Shown one piece after another: positions 53,888 to 63,639 of a stretch of 64,000 nt of DNA. This stretch comes from Pseudomonas sp. Gutcm_11s (GTDB lineage: Bacteria > Pseudomonadota > Gammaproteobacteria > Pseudomonadales > Pseudomonadaceae): the NCBI RefSeq assembly GCF_028649395.1, contig NZ_JAQSUW010000014.1, positions 604,315-668,314 on the forward strand, read 5' to 3'. The number at the start of each line of letters is the position of its first letter. The first letter of the stretch is position 1. The translations under genes and the position numbers were made by a program. Under the pieces are notes generated by a model that saw nothing but the letters and a program-made list of their open reading frames with translations, did not search any database and was not told where the DNA came from.

Positions 53888-56706
53888 TGTTGTTCTCCTT
53901 GTTCGCAGTAGCGTTGCCACATCTGCTGGTAGGTCCGCTCCATACGGCGGGCGAAATTGACGCCGTCGCACAGGGGCGAATTGCGCATTTCCTCACGCAG
54001 TCCCGCGCGAATACGGGCCAGCTTGCCGGTATCAGCAGCCAAACTCACCAGTTTGTCCAGATACTCCTCCTCGCTGTCGGCGCACCACTCCCCACGCCCC
54101 ATGCCGTGCAGGATCAATGCGCCGACCCGGCCCATGGATGGTCGGTCGCGCAACGTAACGACCGGCAATCCCATCCACAGACTCTCGTAGAGCGTGGTCC
54201 CCGAATTATGCGGGAAGCAGTCCAGAGCTATATCCATTTTGCCGAGCGCATCCCAGACCGGCGAGGTATAGCCGAACTCCAGGCGCACCGCGTCTATGCC
54301 ATGCTCGGCAAACTTGAGACGGTAGTGTTCGCACAAACCGACATCATCGAAAGCACTGCTGTCTAGGATCAGCCGTGAGTTGGGAACACGTTTAAGCAGC
54401 TCAGACCAAACACGAATCACCTGGTGGTTGAGGCGCACCGGCCGAGTCAAGCTGCCAAATGTGATGTAGCCGTTGCTGAGCGCCGGCAATGACGACACCT
54501 CCGGCATCATCGCATTGGGCATGTAGGCTACCGCAGGGCCGGGCATCCGCCAGAGTTGCTCTGCGAAAGAGCTCTCACAACCTGGCGGCAACATCTGTTC
54601 ATCAGCGAGGAAATAATCAATCGCCTTCAAGCCGGTACCAAAGGCGAAACCCATCCACCAACTGACCTGTACCGGGGCCGGTTTGAGGGCCATACAGGCC
54701 AGGCCATTGTTGGCCGTATGGCCGGCAAGATCGATCAGAACATCGATCTGATCAGTCCGGATCTGTTCAGCGATCAGCTCGTTGCTCAGGCCGACACAAT
54801 GCCGCCAGTGGTCCGCATAGCCCATGAAGCGCTCGGTCACCTGATCCTCTAGTCGCACCAGTGAATAGGCAAACACTTCCACCTGGGCATGATCGTGGTT
54901 ACGCATCAGAGGCTCGATAAAGAGCGCACAAACGTGGTGACGGAAGTCCGGCGAGATATAACCGATGCGTAATCTGCGTTTGGGAAGCAGGGCATTGGTG
55001 TAGTCAAAGTAGCGCCGCTGAGGATAGAAGCGCTCGACGATGTCCTGATAGATCGCGAAGACCTGCTCGCCAGTCCAGTCTGCGTGATAGTTGGCAAAGA
55101 AAAATGTATTGGTACGAGCTTGAGGGGCATCCAGTACATCCCTCAAGAGCTCTATGGCGCGATCCAGATTACCGAAGTTGGCCTCCACTCCCGCCAGGTT
55201 GATCAACACCGGCCGATAGTCAGGAGCTACCTCCAAGGCTTTCTGGTAAGCATCACGCGCCTCACTGATGCGCTTAGCTGCACTGAGAATATTGCCGAGG
55301 TTGTTCCACAGATTGGGTTCGCGGCCGTTGAGGCTGATGCCTACATGCATGACCCGTTCGGCTTCGTCGAGCAGCCGCGCATCCAAGTAGGTATTGGCCA
55401 GATTGTTCCATGCTTCAGCCTGATCAGGGGTGATCGCTAGCGCCCGCATGAAGCAGCCCTCTGCCTCATGCTGACGCCCCACCGAGTGATAAACCCCGCC
55501 GAGCATATTCCAGCCCACCTGATAGTCAGGCTTCATCTGCAGACCGAGCATCAGGTGCTCAAGTGCTCGATGCGGATTCTGCTCGTTCTGGTAGGACTGT
55601 CCGATCCAGCACTGTGCCTCATGATGCTGCGGGTCAAGTGCCAATGCCTGCTGCAAATAGCCTCTAGCTTCCTCGCCTTTGGCAGCCAGTACGGCCGACA
55701 TTCCACGATGGAACCAAGCCTTGGGGTTGCCTGGGCAACGCTCTGTCCACTCACGCATCAGCAGCGACTCTTCATGCTCGCGCTGCGACTTACGCAAGAA
55801 GTTGCTCAGGCGCTGCCAGGCAGTATCGCAAGTGGGATCTATACGTACCAAGTCGCGCAGAGTTCTCTCCGACTCCTCGGTCCGCCCCGCTCTCGCGTGA
55901 ACAGCCGCCAACACCAGGCTTGCCCGCCACTGCCCCGGCTGCTCAACCAGCACCGCCTCGGCCAGGCGCTGCGCAGCGGCGACGTCATGATCCAGTTCCA
56001 AGTCAGCCAGCGCCGCAGCCACATCGAGATCAGCCGGCCATTCACGACGCGCCGCTTTGAGTAGCGGATACGCCTGCTGGCGCTGACCCAACTGATAACG
56101 AGCCAGCGCGAGCTGCAACTTCTCACCTGCGCTGAGGACATCAAGGTCCATACTCAGGCTGATGACCTGCTCCCATTCACCAGCGCTAAAAGCCTGATCA
56201 ATGCGCTGCTGAACCAGTTGTAGAGAACTTTTGAGCAGGCAGCACTTCTTGTACTTCAGGCCGCTGCCGCAGAAGCAGGGGGCATTGCGAGAGGGAAGCA
56301 CATCAGGAAGCTGCCCTAGGATATCCAGCTTGGCCTGCAGCTGACCAATCAGCTGCAAAGCCTCTAGAGCCCCTGGGTGACCGGGCTGCAGCGCCAGAAC
56401 CTGGTCGAATGCGGATATGGCCGAAGGCCAGTTCTGCGCTTGCAGGCTAGCCTGGCCAAGTCGCATCGCGTAATCGGAATTCTGCGGTTCCAGCTCCAGT
56501 AGGTGATCGAAAGCACGGAGAGCGGTAACGCTATCGTGGCTAGCTAAAGCAGCCTCGCCAAGAAGCTGCCAAGCCTCACGATCCTTAGGCTGCTGTTGCA
56601 GCAACTCTCGGCAACTATTACGGGTGCGCGTGTAATCACCTTCCTCAAACCCCAGGCGTGCCTGGCGGCGAAAGAAGTCCACTAACCATTCGGTATCGAC
56701 TGACAT
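53884..56706 (-). CDS. SPINDLY/OGT-like glycosyltransferase with TPR and SEC-C motif
   Basis: A 940-residue protein. TPR-like helices occupy about 1-125 and 190-540; a SEC-C zinc motif (C144, C146, C155, C156) interrupts them. The GT41 catalytic part (about 560-930) shows '[20 protein letters not shown]' (in part), '[14 protein letters not shown]', '[16 protein letters not shown]', and '[16 protein letters not shown]'. GT41 enzymes add sugars to Ser/Thr of proteins. Next to fliC, the likely acceptor is flagellin; it heads the sugar operon. A candidate RpoN site and an inverted repeat lie in its leader. Confidence 0.9.
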   Translation of the reverse strand: MSVDTEWLVDFFRRQARLGFEEGDYTRTRNSCRELLQQQPKDREAWQLLGEAALASHDSVTALRAFDHLLELEPQNSDYAMRLGQASLQAQNWPSAISAFDQVLALQPGHPGALEALQLIGQLQAKLDILGQLPDVLPSRNAPCFCGSGLKYKKCCLLKSSLQLVQQRIDQAFSAGEWEQVISLSMDLDVLSAGEKLQLALARYQLGQRQQAYPLLKAARREWPADLDVAAALADLELDHDVAAAQRLAEAVLVEQPGQWRASLVLAAVHARAGRTEESERTLRDLVRIDPTCDTAWQRLSNFLRKSQREHEESLLMREWTERCPGNPKAWFHRGMSAVLAAKGEEARGYLQQALALDPQHHEAQCWIGQSYQNEQNPHRALEHLMLGLQMKPDYQVGWNMLGGVYHSVGRQHEAEGCFMRALAITPDQAEAWNNLANTYLDARLLDEAERVMHVGISLNGREPNLWNNLGNILSAAKRISEARDAYQKALEVAPDYRPVLINLAGVEANFGNLDRAIELLRDVLDAPQARTNTFFFANYHADWTGEQVFAIYQDIVERFYPQRRYFDYTNALLPKRRLRIGYISPDFRHHVCALFIEPLMRNHDHAQVEVFAYSLVRLEDQVTERFMGYADHWRHCVGLSNELIAEQIRTDQIDVLIDLAGHTANNGLACMALKPAPVQVSWWMGFAFGTGLKAIDYFLADEQMLPPGCESSFAEQLWRMPGPAVAYMPNAMMPEVSSLPALSNGYITFGSLTRPVRLNHQVIRVWSELLKRVPNSRLILDSSAFDDVGLCEHYRLKFAEHGIDAVRLEFGYTSPVWDALGKMDIALDCFPHNSGTTLYESLWMGLPVVTLRDRPSMGRVGALILHGMGRGEWCADSEEEYLDKLVSLAADTGKLARIRAGLREEMRNSPLCDGVNFARRMERTYQQMWQRYCEQGEQQ

Positions 56707-56715
56707 GCTGGTCCC

Positions 56716-56729
56716 GTCAATTTTTCATC
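56716..56729. promoter_or_regulatory. Candidate FleQ box in the glycosyltransferase leader
   Basis: GTCAATTTTTCATC fits the inverted FleQ consensus in its first half and core (about 9 of 13 positions). It is 17 bases from the -12 end of the RpoN candidate, close to the fleS layout. Confidence 0.4.
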
Positions 56730-56745
56730 ACTATCTATGCAAGTT

Positions 56746-56761
56746 AGCAATTAACAAGCCA
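56746..56761 (-). promoter_or_regulatory. RpoN promoter candidate of the glycosylation island
   Basis: Minus strand TGGCTTGTTAATTGCT has GG-N10-GC, a good -24 TGGC and a full TTGCT -12 half. It lies 40 bases before the glycosyltransferase ATG, in AT-rich non-coding sequence. Confidence 0.6.
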
Positions 56762-56826
56762 GATGAAATCAGAAAAATCAGGGGGATGGGACCAGCGGGC
56801 ACATCGTTAAGATCCAGCGATCTCAC

Positions 56827-58500
56827 TCAGCGCAACTGGTTGAACAGACTCAACCCTGCGATCTTCACATAGCTCTGCTGAGCCGCCTCAAGAATCACCG
56901 TCTGGAACGACAGACGCGACAAGGCCTCGGCGTAGTCCAGCTCGCGCAGATCGGCTTGCACCGACTTGTTGACCAGAGTGACGTCTTCGTTGTCGATCTC
57001 GGTGGTCTCGATCATGTTGAGCCGCGAACCGATTTCGGTCTGCACCTCCAACACCTGACCTATGCCGTTGTCGAGGTTCTGCAAAGCAATAGCTACTTCA
57101 TCGCGAACCGCCAAGTTACCAGCGGTGGTGGTCGGCGAACTCTCTAAAGCCTGTCTCAGCTGAGAGATGGTATTGAGAATACTGCGCTGCTCTTGGAATT
57201 GCGGTTTGATGCCGAACTCATCGCCGGCTGCGGCAGCGACATCGATATTGAAGTCGGCACCAAACACGCTGAAGGTGCCGGGAGCCGTTGCCGTGCCACT
57301 AGCAATTGGCGTGCTGCTGGCTCCCACTGGCTGGGCATATACATCGAAATCGGTAGCGTTGGTGAAGCGCAACACCACTCCCGAAGTCGGGAACTGCGAG
57401 TTGAACGTCGCTTGGTTACTGATAGTGCCACCACTGACCAACGCGGTGGAGGCATTGGTAGAGGAGCGAGTCACAGCGAACTCAGTCGGAGCCACCGCCA
57501 AAGTGAAGCTGTGGGTACCAATCCCCGGCGTACCCGGAGTGGCCGTGTTTGCCAGCAGATTGTCGAGATCCTGCTCGTTATCACCCTCCTGTAGCACCAC
57601 GTCGAGCTGGAAGCGCATACCTCGGAAGTTGATGACGTTGCCGTCGCTAGCCAGTGGATCAATCTGACCACCACCTGGAATCTCTGACGTTACATCAGCC
57701 CCGCTACCGTCATAGATACGGAACTCATCTCCGCTTACGAACACCAGCGAATAGGGCTCTCCGGCACGGAACGTGCTGTTGAAAGTGTCGTTGTCCTGCA
57801 CCAGTCCCGGTGACATGAACACCCTCTGCTCATCCGACGGCACGGCCGGAATGGTCGTGGCAGGCAACGGTGGTATCTGACCGGCCAACGCCGGATTGTC
57901 AACGCCACTGCTGCGCAATACACGGTCAGCGTTGGTTACGTCCTCGAACAGACGTTTGCCGTTGTCATTGATCGGCACAGTTGTCGAGCTGGCGACCTGC
58001 AGGCTGCGCTGCCCCTCATCGCCGAAGTAGGAATAGGTGCCATCGGGGTTTCGCGTGAAGGGTTCGGTCTTGCCCAGGTTACCGGCGAACAGATACTCGC
58101 CTCGGGCGTTGCGGGTGTTCATCAGATTGAGCAGCTCCGCTTCGCGCTGCTCGAGTTCCTTTGCAATGGACTTGCGGTCTTCGGCCGAGAGCGCACCGCC
58201 ACCGGCCTGCACACCTAGCTCGCGAATACGCTGCAGCACAGTGTTGACCGAGTTGAGAGTGGTTTCTTCCTGGGTCAGGCTGTTCTTGGCGGCGGTCAGG
58301 TTGTCCTTGTACTGGCCAAGCACCGCCTGCTGCTGCTCCAACTGCAACAAACGCACCGAGGCAACCGGATCGTCCGCCGGGGTGAGAATGCGCTTGCCGC
58401 TGCTGATCTGCTCCTGAGTGCGGATCACATCGGAATAGTTGCGCCCGATGCCGTTCACACCGTTGTTGAACGCCTGAATGGTGGAGATACGCATGACCAT
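56827..58500 (-). CDS. flgL: Hook-filament junction protein FlgL
   Basis: FlgL (HAP3) of about 558 residues, between the hook and filament. The N-terminus MRISTIQAFNNGVNGIGRNYSDVIRTQEQ (in part) and C-terminus 'FQTVILEAAQQSYVKIAGLSLFNQL' (in part) are conserved. The start may be ATG 58500 (MVMRIST) with a weak GGA upstream, or ATG 58494 (MRIST), which fits the family better. It is clearly longer than FlgL of about 440 residues in P. aeruginosa, by extra variable sequence in the middle (about 190-430). 14 bases from flgK. Confidence 0.95.
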   Translation of the reverse strand: MVMRISTIQAFNNGVNGIGRNYSDVIRTQEQISSGKRILTPADDPVASVRLLQLEQQQAVLGQYKDNLTAAKNSLTQEETTLNSVNTVLQRIRELGVQAGGGALSAEDRKSIAKELEQREAELLNLMNTRNARGEYLFAGNLGKTEPFTRNPDGTYSYFGDEGQRSLQVASSTTVPINDNGKRLFEDVTNADRVLRSSGVDNPALAGQIPPLPATTIPAVPSDEQRVFMSPGLVQDNDTFNSTFRAGEPYSLVFVSGDEFRIYDGSGADVTSEIPGGGQIDPLASDGNVINFRGMRFQLDVVLQEGDNEQDLDNLLANTATPGTPGIGTHSFTLAVAPTEFAVTRSSTNASTALVSGGTISNQATFNSQFPTSGVVLRFTNATDFDVYAQPVGASSTPIASGTATAPGTFSVFGADFNIDVAAAAGDEFGIKPQFQEQRSILNTISQLRQALESSPTTTAGNLAVRDEVAIALQNLDNGIGQVLEVQTEIGSRLNMIETTEIDNEDVTLVNKSVQADLRELDYAEALSRLSFQTVILEAAQQSYVKIAGLSLFNQLR

Positions 58501-58514
58501 GATGGCTGTCCGAC

Positions 58515-60578
58515 TTAGAAGGTATTGATCAGAGTATCGAACAGGCTGCGCGCGACTTGAATGATCTGCGCGGACGCCTGGTAATACTGCTCGAACTGGA
58601 TCAGCTTGGCCGCCTCTTCATCGAGGTTGACTGCCGACACCGAGTCGCGATTGTCAGTGGCCTGCTTGAGGATGGCGCCGGTCGCCTCACCGTCCACACG
58701 CGCCTGACTAGTGAGGGTACCGACCCGTTCCACAAGATCACCGTAGGAGTCAGTAAAACTCGCACCGGTGGTGCCGGGGAAGTTCGGATCGATGCCGATC
58801 GTCGCTTTGTTCTGCAGATCCGCCAGTTTCAGGGCGTTACGGTTATCCGACACACCGTTGGTGTTGAAGGAAATGGTGAAGTTGTCGCCTGTACTGGGAC
58901 GGCCACTGATGGTGAATTCGAAGGTGAAATCATTCGGCGGCGTACCGGCAGTGATCTGCTGGGTGTTGTTCTGCCCCGGCACGATGGTATTGCTGCTCAG
59001 TACCGCACCCGTGGTATCGACCACGTCGTAGCCGGTGTCTGAAGTGAATACGATGCGCAACGGCGGCGTATCACGCAGGCTGGTTTCCATCGCAGCCTGC
59101 GCCACCGGATCGTAAATATCGATCTTTGTGATCAGACTGGGCTGGGTAATCGTACCGTTGCCGATATTGCCCGGGCTGGTCTCAGCCTTGAGTGGCGAGG
59201 CGAAGGCCAGCTCCTCGGCGTTCTTCAGATCGGCACGAATATCACTACCAGCAGTGCGCGTCGGCATCACCCGGAAACGGTCGCCAGCAGCGAAGGTGCC
59301 GGACGCAACGTTCATCGAGAACCCATCGAATACCAGCGGTGTTCCGCTGGTGATGTCGTAGGGCGATGGCGCAGCGACCATCGGGGTGTCCGGATCCCCA
59401 TCGTCGTCATACAGAGCCGAGACGGTCTGGCCATCGGAAACCCGACGCACCGTGTACTCGGTGGCGCTGGTGAACTCGATCTCGTAGTCGCTGGTGGTCA
59501 GCGCAGTCGTGTTTTCGATCAGGACGTTGAGGTTGGCCGATGTATCACTGTTGCCGACCCGTGCCAGGCTGCGCTGGCCGATCAGCAGCGGATCATTGAT
59601 ATCGCGGAACAACGGCTCGCCGAAGTTGCCCTTGAGATCGAGGCCCTGCCCCAGCTGGCTGTTGATCTGGTCGGAGATCGATAGCGCCAGACGACCAACG
59701 GCGTTGAGCGACTCATCCAGCACGTCTTCACGATAGCGGATCAAGCCCCCCATCTCGCCACCGGTAATCAGGGTGGTGATGCCCTGGCGCGAGTTGCCGC
59801 TGACGAACTGCACCTCTGAGCGCAGCGGGTCGGCCGTGCCCGGCACCACCTCCAGCTTCGCCGCGGTAGCGCCCACCACCAATGGCTGGCCGGAGCCGAT
59901 GAACAGGTTGTAACTGCTGTCATCCTGCGGAACCACCGTCACGCCGATGAACTCGGAGAGCTTGCGAACCGCTTCCTCGCGGGCGTCCAACAGGTCATTG
60001 GGCGCCTGACCGTTGGCAGCAGCCACGGCAATCGCGTTGTTGTAGCCCGCAATGGAAGTGGCCAGTTGATTGACCTGGTCGGTGACCGCCGAGAGCTGCT
60101 TGTTGATGAAGGAGTTCTGTTCGTAGAGGCGGTCGTAGATGGTGTTGAAACGCTTGGCCAGGCCCTCGGCCTCCGACAGCACCAGCTGGCGCGCCGGAAT
60201 ATTGGCTGGGTCCTCTGCCGCGGTCTGCAGCGCGGCAAACACCTTCTGCAGGCCTGGGGTGATACCGGTGGTGCTACCAGCCAGAAGCGAATCCAGCTGG
60301 TTGATCTGATCCAGGTAGGCGGTTACGTCGCTGTTCAGCGCAGTGCTGGTGCGCACCTGGGTGGTCAGGAATTCGTTATAGATGCGCCGTACATCGACCA
60401 GGGTAGTCCCCGTGCCGATATAGCCGGCGCCGCTGAACTGCGGAGTGCGCGTGGCCTGTATCGTGTCCTGCCGAGAGAAACCCGGCGTGTTGACGTTGGT
60501 GATGTTGTGGCCGGTGACCGCCAACGACGTCTTGTTCGCGGCGAGGCCCGACAGGCCAATGCTCAGTAGGTCAGCCAT
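58515..60578 (-). CDS. flgK: Hook-filament junction protein FlgK
   Basis: A 687-residue HAP1. The N-terminal rod-type motif 'LAVTGHNITNVNTPGFSRQ' and C-terminal 'NLDEEAAKLIQFEQYYQASAQIIQVARSLFDTL' (in part) are typical. It starts the filament junction before FlgL. It lies ten bases after flgJ. Confidence 0.97.
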   Translation of the reverse strand: MADLLSIGLSGLAANKTSLAVTGHNITNVNTPGFSRQDTIQATRTPQFSGAGYIGTGTTLVDVRRIYNEFLTTQVRTSTALNSDVTAYLDQINQLDSLLAGSTTGITPGLQKVFAALQTAAEDPANIPARQLVLSEAEGLAKRFNTIYDRLYEQNSFINKQLSAVTDQVNQLATSIAGYNNAIAVAAANGQAPNDLLDAREEAVRKLSEFIGVTVVPQDDSSYNLFIGSGQPLVVGATAAKLEVVPGTADPLRSEVQFVSGNSRQGITTLITGGEMGGLIRYREDVLDESLNAVGRLALSISDQINSQLGQGLDLKGNFGEPLFRDINDPLLIGQRSLARVGNSDTSANLNVLIENTTALTTSDYEIEFTSATEYTVRRVSDGQTVSALYDDDGDPDTPMVAAPSPYDITSGTPLVFDGFSMNVASGTFAAGDRFRVMPTRTAGSDIRADLKNAEELAFASPLKAETSPGNIGNGTITQPSLITKIDIYDPVAQAAMETSLRDTPPLRIVFTSDTGYDVVDTTGAVLSSNTIVPGQNNTQQITAGTPPNDFTFEFTISGRPSTGDNFTISFNTNGVSDNRNALKLADLQNKATIGIDPNFPGTTGASFTDSYGDLVERVGTLTSQARVDGEATGAILKQATDNRDSVSAVNLDEEAAKLIQFEQYYQASAQIIQVARSLFDTLINTF

Positions 60579-60588
60579 GATCTAGCTC

Positions 60589-61740
60589 TCAGGTCCTTGT
60601 GGTCGGGCTATCGGCGGCAGCTACAGCCTGATAGGTCTGCATCTGCCGGGCGATCTGCGCGATCTTGCGGGCGTATTGGGGGTCGGTGGCGTAACCGGCC
60701 TCCTGCAGCTCACGCACGAAGCTTTCCGGGTTCTCGGTCGCATCCAGGGCTTCTTGGTAGCGACCGTTGCCCTGCAGGAAACTCACGTAGTCGTTGAAAC
60801 TCTGGCGGTAGGAGTCATAGGCGCGGAACGATGCCGCCTCCTTCACCGCCTCGCCGCCCTTGTACTCGGTGGTCAGCACCCGCGCCGAGTCACCCTGCCA
60901 GCCGCCATGCGCCTTGATACCGAACAGATTGTGGCTGCTGGAGCCATCTGACTGCTGGATGATCGACTTGCCCCAGCCGGTTTCCAGGGCAGCCTGGGCC
61001 ACCAGGTAGCGGGCGTCGACACCGATCTTCTGCGCGGCCTCCTCTGCCAGCGGCAGCATGGTCTCGACGAACTCGGCGGCCGAGGAGAAGGCCGACTTGC
61101 CCTTGGCCAGCGGTGGCTGAGCGACACGGCGACCGCTGATGGCGTCGCTATCGTCCAGGCTCAGCGGCTTGCTGTCGGCCACGGCCTTGGTCTGCGCCGG
61201 CACCCAGTCGCTGCCGGCCAGTGGCTGACCTTCGGCGGCCGGGACTATGCCGGCCAACAGGCGATCGGTGAGTTTGCTCGGCAGGCTCAGGCGGCGCTGG
61301 TTGAGCAGCTGCGAGTCGTCGCGAGCGACACCACCCTCGCCCGCCGCCTTGAATGCTCCGGCGCGCGCGTTGGCGCCCGGCGACTCGACCTGGGCAAAGG
61401 GGTTGACCCGTTTCGGTCCGCTCTTCATCTGGCTGAGCTGACGCTCCAGCACCGAGGCCAGACCGATGCCACCGTTGTTCTTCGACAGGGTCACGGCCAG
61501 CTGCTGGTCGTGCATGTCCTGGTAGGTCTTGCTCTCGTTGCTGTTCATGAAGTTGCCTTCGCCGAACACTTCGTTCGCCTTGCGCATGGCCTTCATCATT
61601 TCATTGAGGAACAGCGACTCGAATTCCTGGGCGACCTTCTTGATGTTGCTTTCGCTGTCACCGCCGACCTTGAACTGGTTGAGCCGGTTCAGGTCGGTGT
61701 AGGCGCCGTTGTCTAGGCCGGCTGCGAGTCTGGAGTCCAT
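60589..61740 (-). CDS. flgJ: Rod assembly protein and muramidase FlgJ
   Basis: A 383-residue two-domain protein: the N-terminal rod-capping part ('EFESLFLNEMMKAMRKANEVF') and a C-terminal glucosaminidase domain (about 225-370) with 'LVAQAALETGWGKSII' (catalytic Glu) and 'NLFGIKA'. It makes the hole in peptidoglycan for the rod. A linker (about 120-215) joins the two. Confidence 0.96.
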   Translation of the reverse strand: MDSRLAAGLDNGAYTDLNRLNQFKVGGDSESNIKKVAQEFESLFLNEMMKAMRKANEVFGEGNFMNSNESKTYQDMHDQQLAVTLSKNNGGIGLASVLERQLSQMKSGPKRVNPFAQVESPGANARAGAFKAAGEGGVARDDSQLLNQRRLSLPSKLTDRLLAGIVPAAEGQPLAGSDWVPAQTKAVADSKPLSLDDSDAISGRRVAQPPLAKGKSAFSSAAEFVETMLPLAEEAAQKIGVDARYLVAQAALETGWGKSIIQQSDGSSSHNLFGIKAHGGWQGDSARVLTTEYKGGEAVKEAASFRAYDSYRQSFNDYVSFLQGNGRYQEALDATENPESFVRELQEAGYATDPQYARKIAQIARQMQTYQAVAAADSPTTRT

Positions 61741-61751
61741 GGTCGCCTCCG

Positions 61752-62852
61752 TCAGATCACGATCAGGTCAGCCTGCAAGGCGCCGGCTTGTTTCAGCGCC
61801 TCGAGGATGGCCATCAAGTCGGAGGGCGCGGCGCCCACCTGGTTAACCGCGCGCACGATCTCGTCCAGCGTGGTGCCCGGGCCGAACTTGAACATCGGCT
61901 TGGCTTCCTGCTGTGCATCGACCTGGGAGCGCGGCACCACTGCGGTCTGCCCGCCAGACAGCGCATTGGGCTGGCTGACGATCGGGTCTTCGGTGATGGT
62001 CACGGTCAGGCTGCCATGGGTCACGGCAGCCGGTTGCACCTTGACGTTCTGGCCGATGACGATGGTGCCGGTACGCGAGTTGATGATGACCTTGGCCGCC
62101 GCCTGCCCCGCCTCGATTTCGATGTTCTCCAGCACCGCCAGATAATCCACGCGCTGGTTCGGGTCCAGCGGCGCGCTGACGCGGATCGAGCCGCCGTCGA
62201 TGGCCTGGGCCACGCCAGGGCCGAGCAGGCCGTTGATCTGATCGACGATGTTCTTTGCCGTGGTGAAATCCGGACGATTGAGATTGAGCGTCAGACTGTT
62301 GCCTTGATCGAAGCCGCTCGGCACCGGGCGCTCGACCGTGGCACCGGCAGGAATGCGGCCGGCCGACGGTACGTTGACGGTGATGCGCGAGCCATCGCCG
62401 CCAGTGGCATCGAAGCCCCCGACCACTAGGTTGCCCTGGGCGATGGCGTAGACGTTGCCGTCGATGCCCTTCATCGGCGTCATCAGCAAGCTGCCGCCGC
62501 GCAGGCTCTTCGAGTTACCGATCGAGGAGATGGTCACGTCGATCACCTGCCCCGGCTTGGCGAAGGGCGGCAGCTCGGCGTGCACGGATACTGCGGCAAC
62601 GTTCTTCAGCTGCACGTTGCCGCCACCGGTCGGCACCTTGATGCCGAACTGCGCCAGCATGTTGTTGAAGGTCTGCAGGGTGAACGGTGTCTGCGTGGTC
62701 TGGTCACCAGTGCCGTTGAGGCCGACCACCAGGCCGTAACCGATCAGCTGGTTGGTCCGTACGCCCTGGATGCTCGCCAGGTCCTTCAGACGCTCGGCCT
62801 GTACGGCGCTGGCGACGAACAGCAGGCAAAGGACGGAAATCAGTCGTTTCAT
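61752..62852 (-). CDS. flgI: Flagellar P-ring protein FlgI
   Basis: A 366-residue periplasmic P-ring protein. Signal peptide about 1-19 ([19 protein letters not shown]), then '[30 protein letters not shown]' in part, the highly conserved family start. It is 11 bases before flgJ and 14 after flgH. Confidence 0.98.
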   Translation of the reverse strand: MKRLISVLCLLFVASAVQAERLKDLASIQGVRTNQLIGYGLVVGLNGTGDQTTQTPFTLQTFNNMLAQFGIKVPTGGGNVQLKNVAAVSVHAELPPFAKPGQVIDVTISSIGNSKSLRGGSLLMTPMKGIDGNVYAIAQGNLVVGGFDATGGDGSRITVNVPSAGRIPAGATVERPVPSGFDQGNSLTLNLNRPDFTTAKNIVDQINGLLGPGVAQAIDGGSIRVSAPLDPNQRVDYLAVLENIEIEAGQAAAKVIINSRTGTIVIGQNVKVQPAAVTHGSLTVTITEDPIVSQPNALSGGQTAVVPRSQVDAQQEAKPMFKFGPGTTLDEIVRAVNQVGAAPSDLMAILEALKQAGALQADLIVI

Positions 62853-62866
62853 GATCGGCTACCTAC

Positions 62867-63580
62867 TCAGAACGGGAACAACGGGCTCATGAAGAACCGG
62901 TCGAACCAGCCAGGCTGGCTGGCATCGGCGAAGGCCCCGGTACCCGAGTAGGTGATGCGGGCGTTGGCCACCCGAGTCGAGGACACCGTGTTGTCGGTGG
63001 CGATGTCATCGGCACGGATCATGCCGGCGATGCGCACCAGTTCGTCACCGGTGTTCAGCGTCATCCACTTCTCGCCGCGTACAGCCAGGATGCCGTTGGG
63101 CAGAACTTCCGCGACCGTCACGGTGATCGAGCCGGACAGGCTGTTGCTCTGATTGGCTGCCGAGTCGCCTTCGGTTGCACGGGTTCCGCTATAGCCTACG
63201 TCCAGGCTGAGATCGTTGGTCTTCAGCGGGTTGAGGCCGGAGTTCGGATTGTTCAACGACACGGCGCCGCCGAACAGCGAAGTCAGACCGAGGTTGGCAG
63301 TGCTGTTCTTCGACATGTCCGAACCGGCCGACTTGCTGGCCTGGGTGCGCTCGCTGAGGGTGATGGTGATGATGTCGCCGATGCGATAGGCCTTGCGATC
63401 GTCGTACAGGTTGGTCTCGAAACCGGCCTGGTAGATGGAGCCATTGCTCTGCGCGGCCGGCAGCGGAGTGCGCGGTAGCACCGGGGAGTAATAGGGGTCG
63501 TCCGGCTTCGGCGCAGGCGCAACGCAGCCACTCAGGACCACGCTGGCCAGCAGGGGGAGAAAAATCATCGGCCGGTTCAT
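62867..63580 (-). CDS. flgH: Flagellar L-ring lipoprotein FlgH
   Basis: A 237-residue outer-membrane lipoprotein of the L-ring. The lipobox LSGC puts the lipidated Cys at about 19. Family segments: '[22 protein letters not shown]' in part and '[18 protein letters not shown]'. ATG 63580 has GAGG upstream and is preferred to a GTG two codons earlier. Confidence 0.97.
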   Translation of the reverse strand: MNRPMIFLPLLASVVLSGCVAPAPKPDDPYYSPVLPRTPLPAAQSNGSIYQAGFETNLYDDRKAYRIGDIITITLSERTQASKSAGSDMSKNSTANLGLTSLFGGAVSLNNPNSGLNPLKTNDLSLDVGYSGTRATEGDSAANQSNSLSGSITVTVAEVLPNGILAVRGEKWMTLNTGDELVRIAGMIRADDIATDNTVSSTRVANARITYSGTGAFADASQPGWFDRFFMSPLFPF

Positions 63581-63617
63581 AACCACTTACCTCACGGTGT
63601 ACGTATTGCTAGTTGCC

Positions 63618-63632
63618 GGCGCCTAGGGCGCC
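63618..63632. other. GGCGCC hairpin between flgG and flgH
   Basis: Two GGCGCC arms with a TAG loop in the 59-base gap after flgG. No T run; it may act as an mRNA stability stem. Confidence 0.3.
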
Positions 63633-63639
63633 TGCGGTA

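Larger units (their letters stand above)
56707..56796. other. Long-range inverted repeat in the glycosyltransferase leader
   Basis: Perfect nine-base arms GCTGGTCCC (56707-56715) and GGGACCAGC (56788-56796). On the coding strand the proximal arm GGGACCAGC ends exactly at the ATG, so pairing would hide the GGGA ribosome-binding region. The distal arm lies upstream of the RpoN candidate, so it would be present only in read-through mRNA from flgL. Confidence 0.5.
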
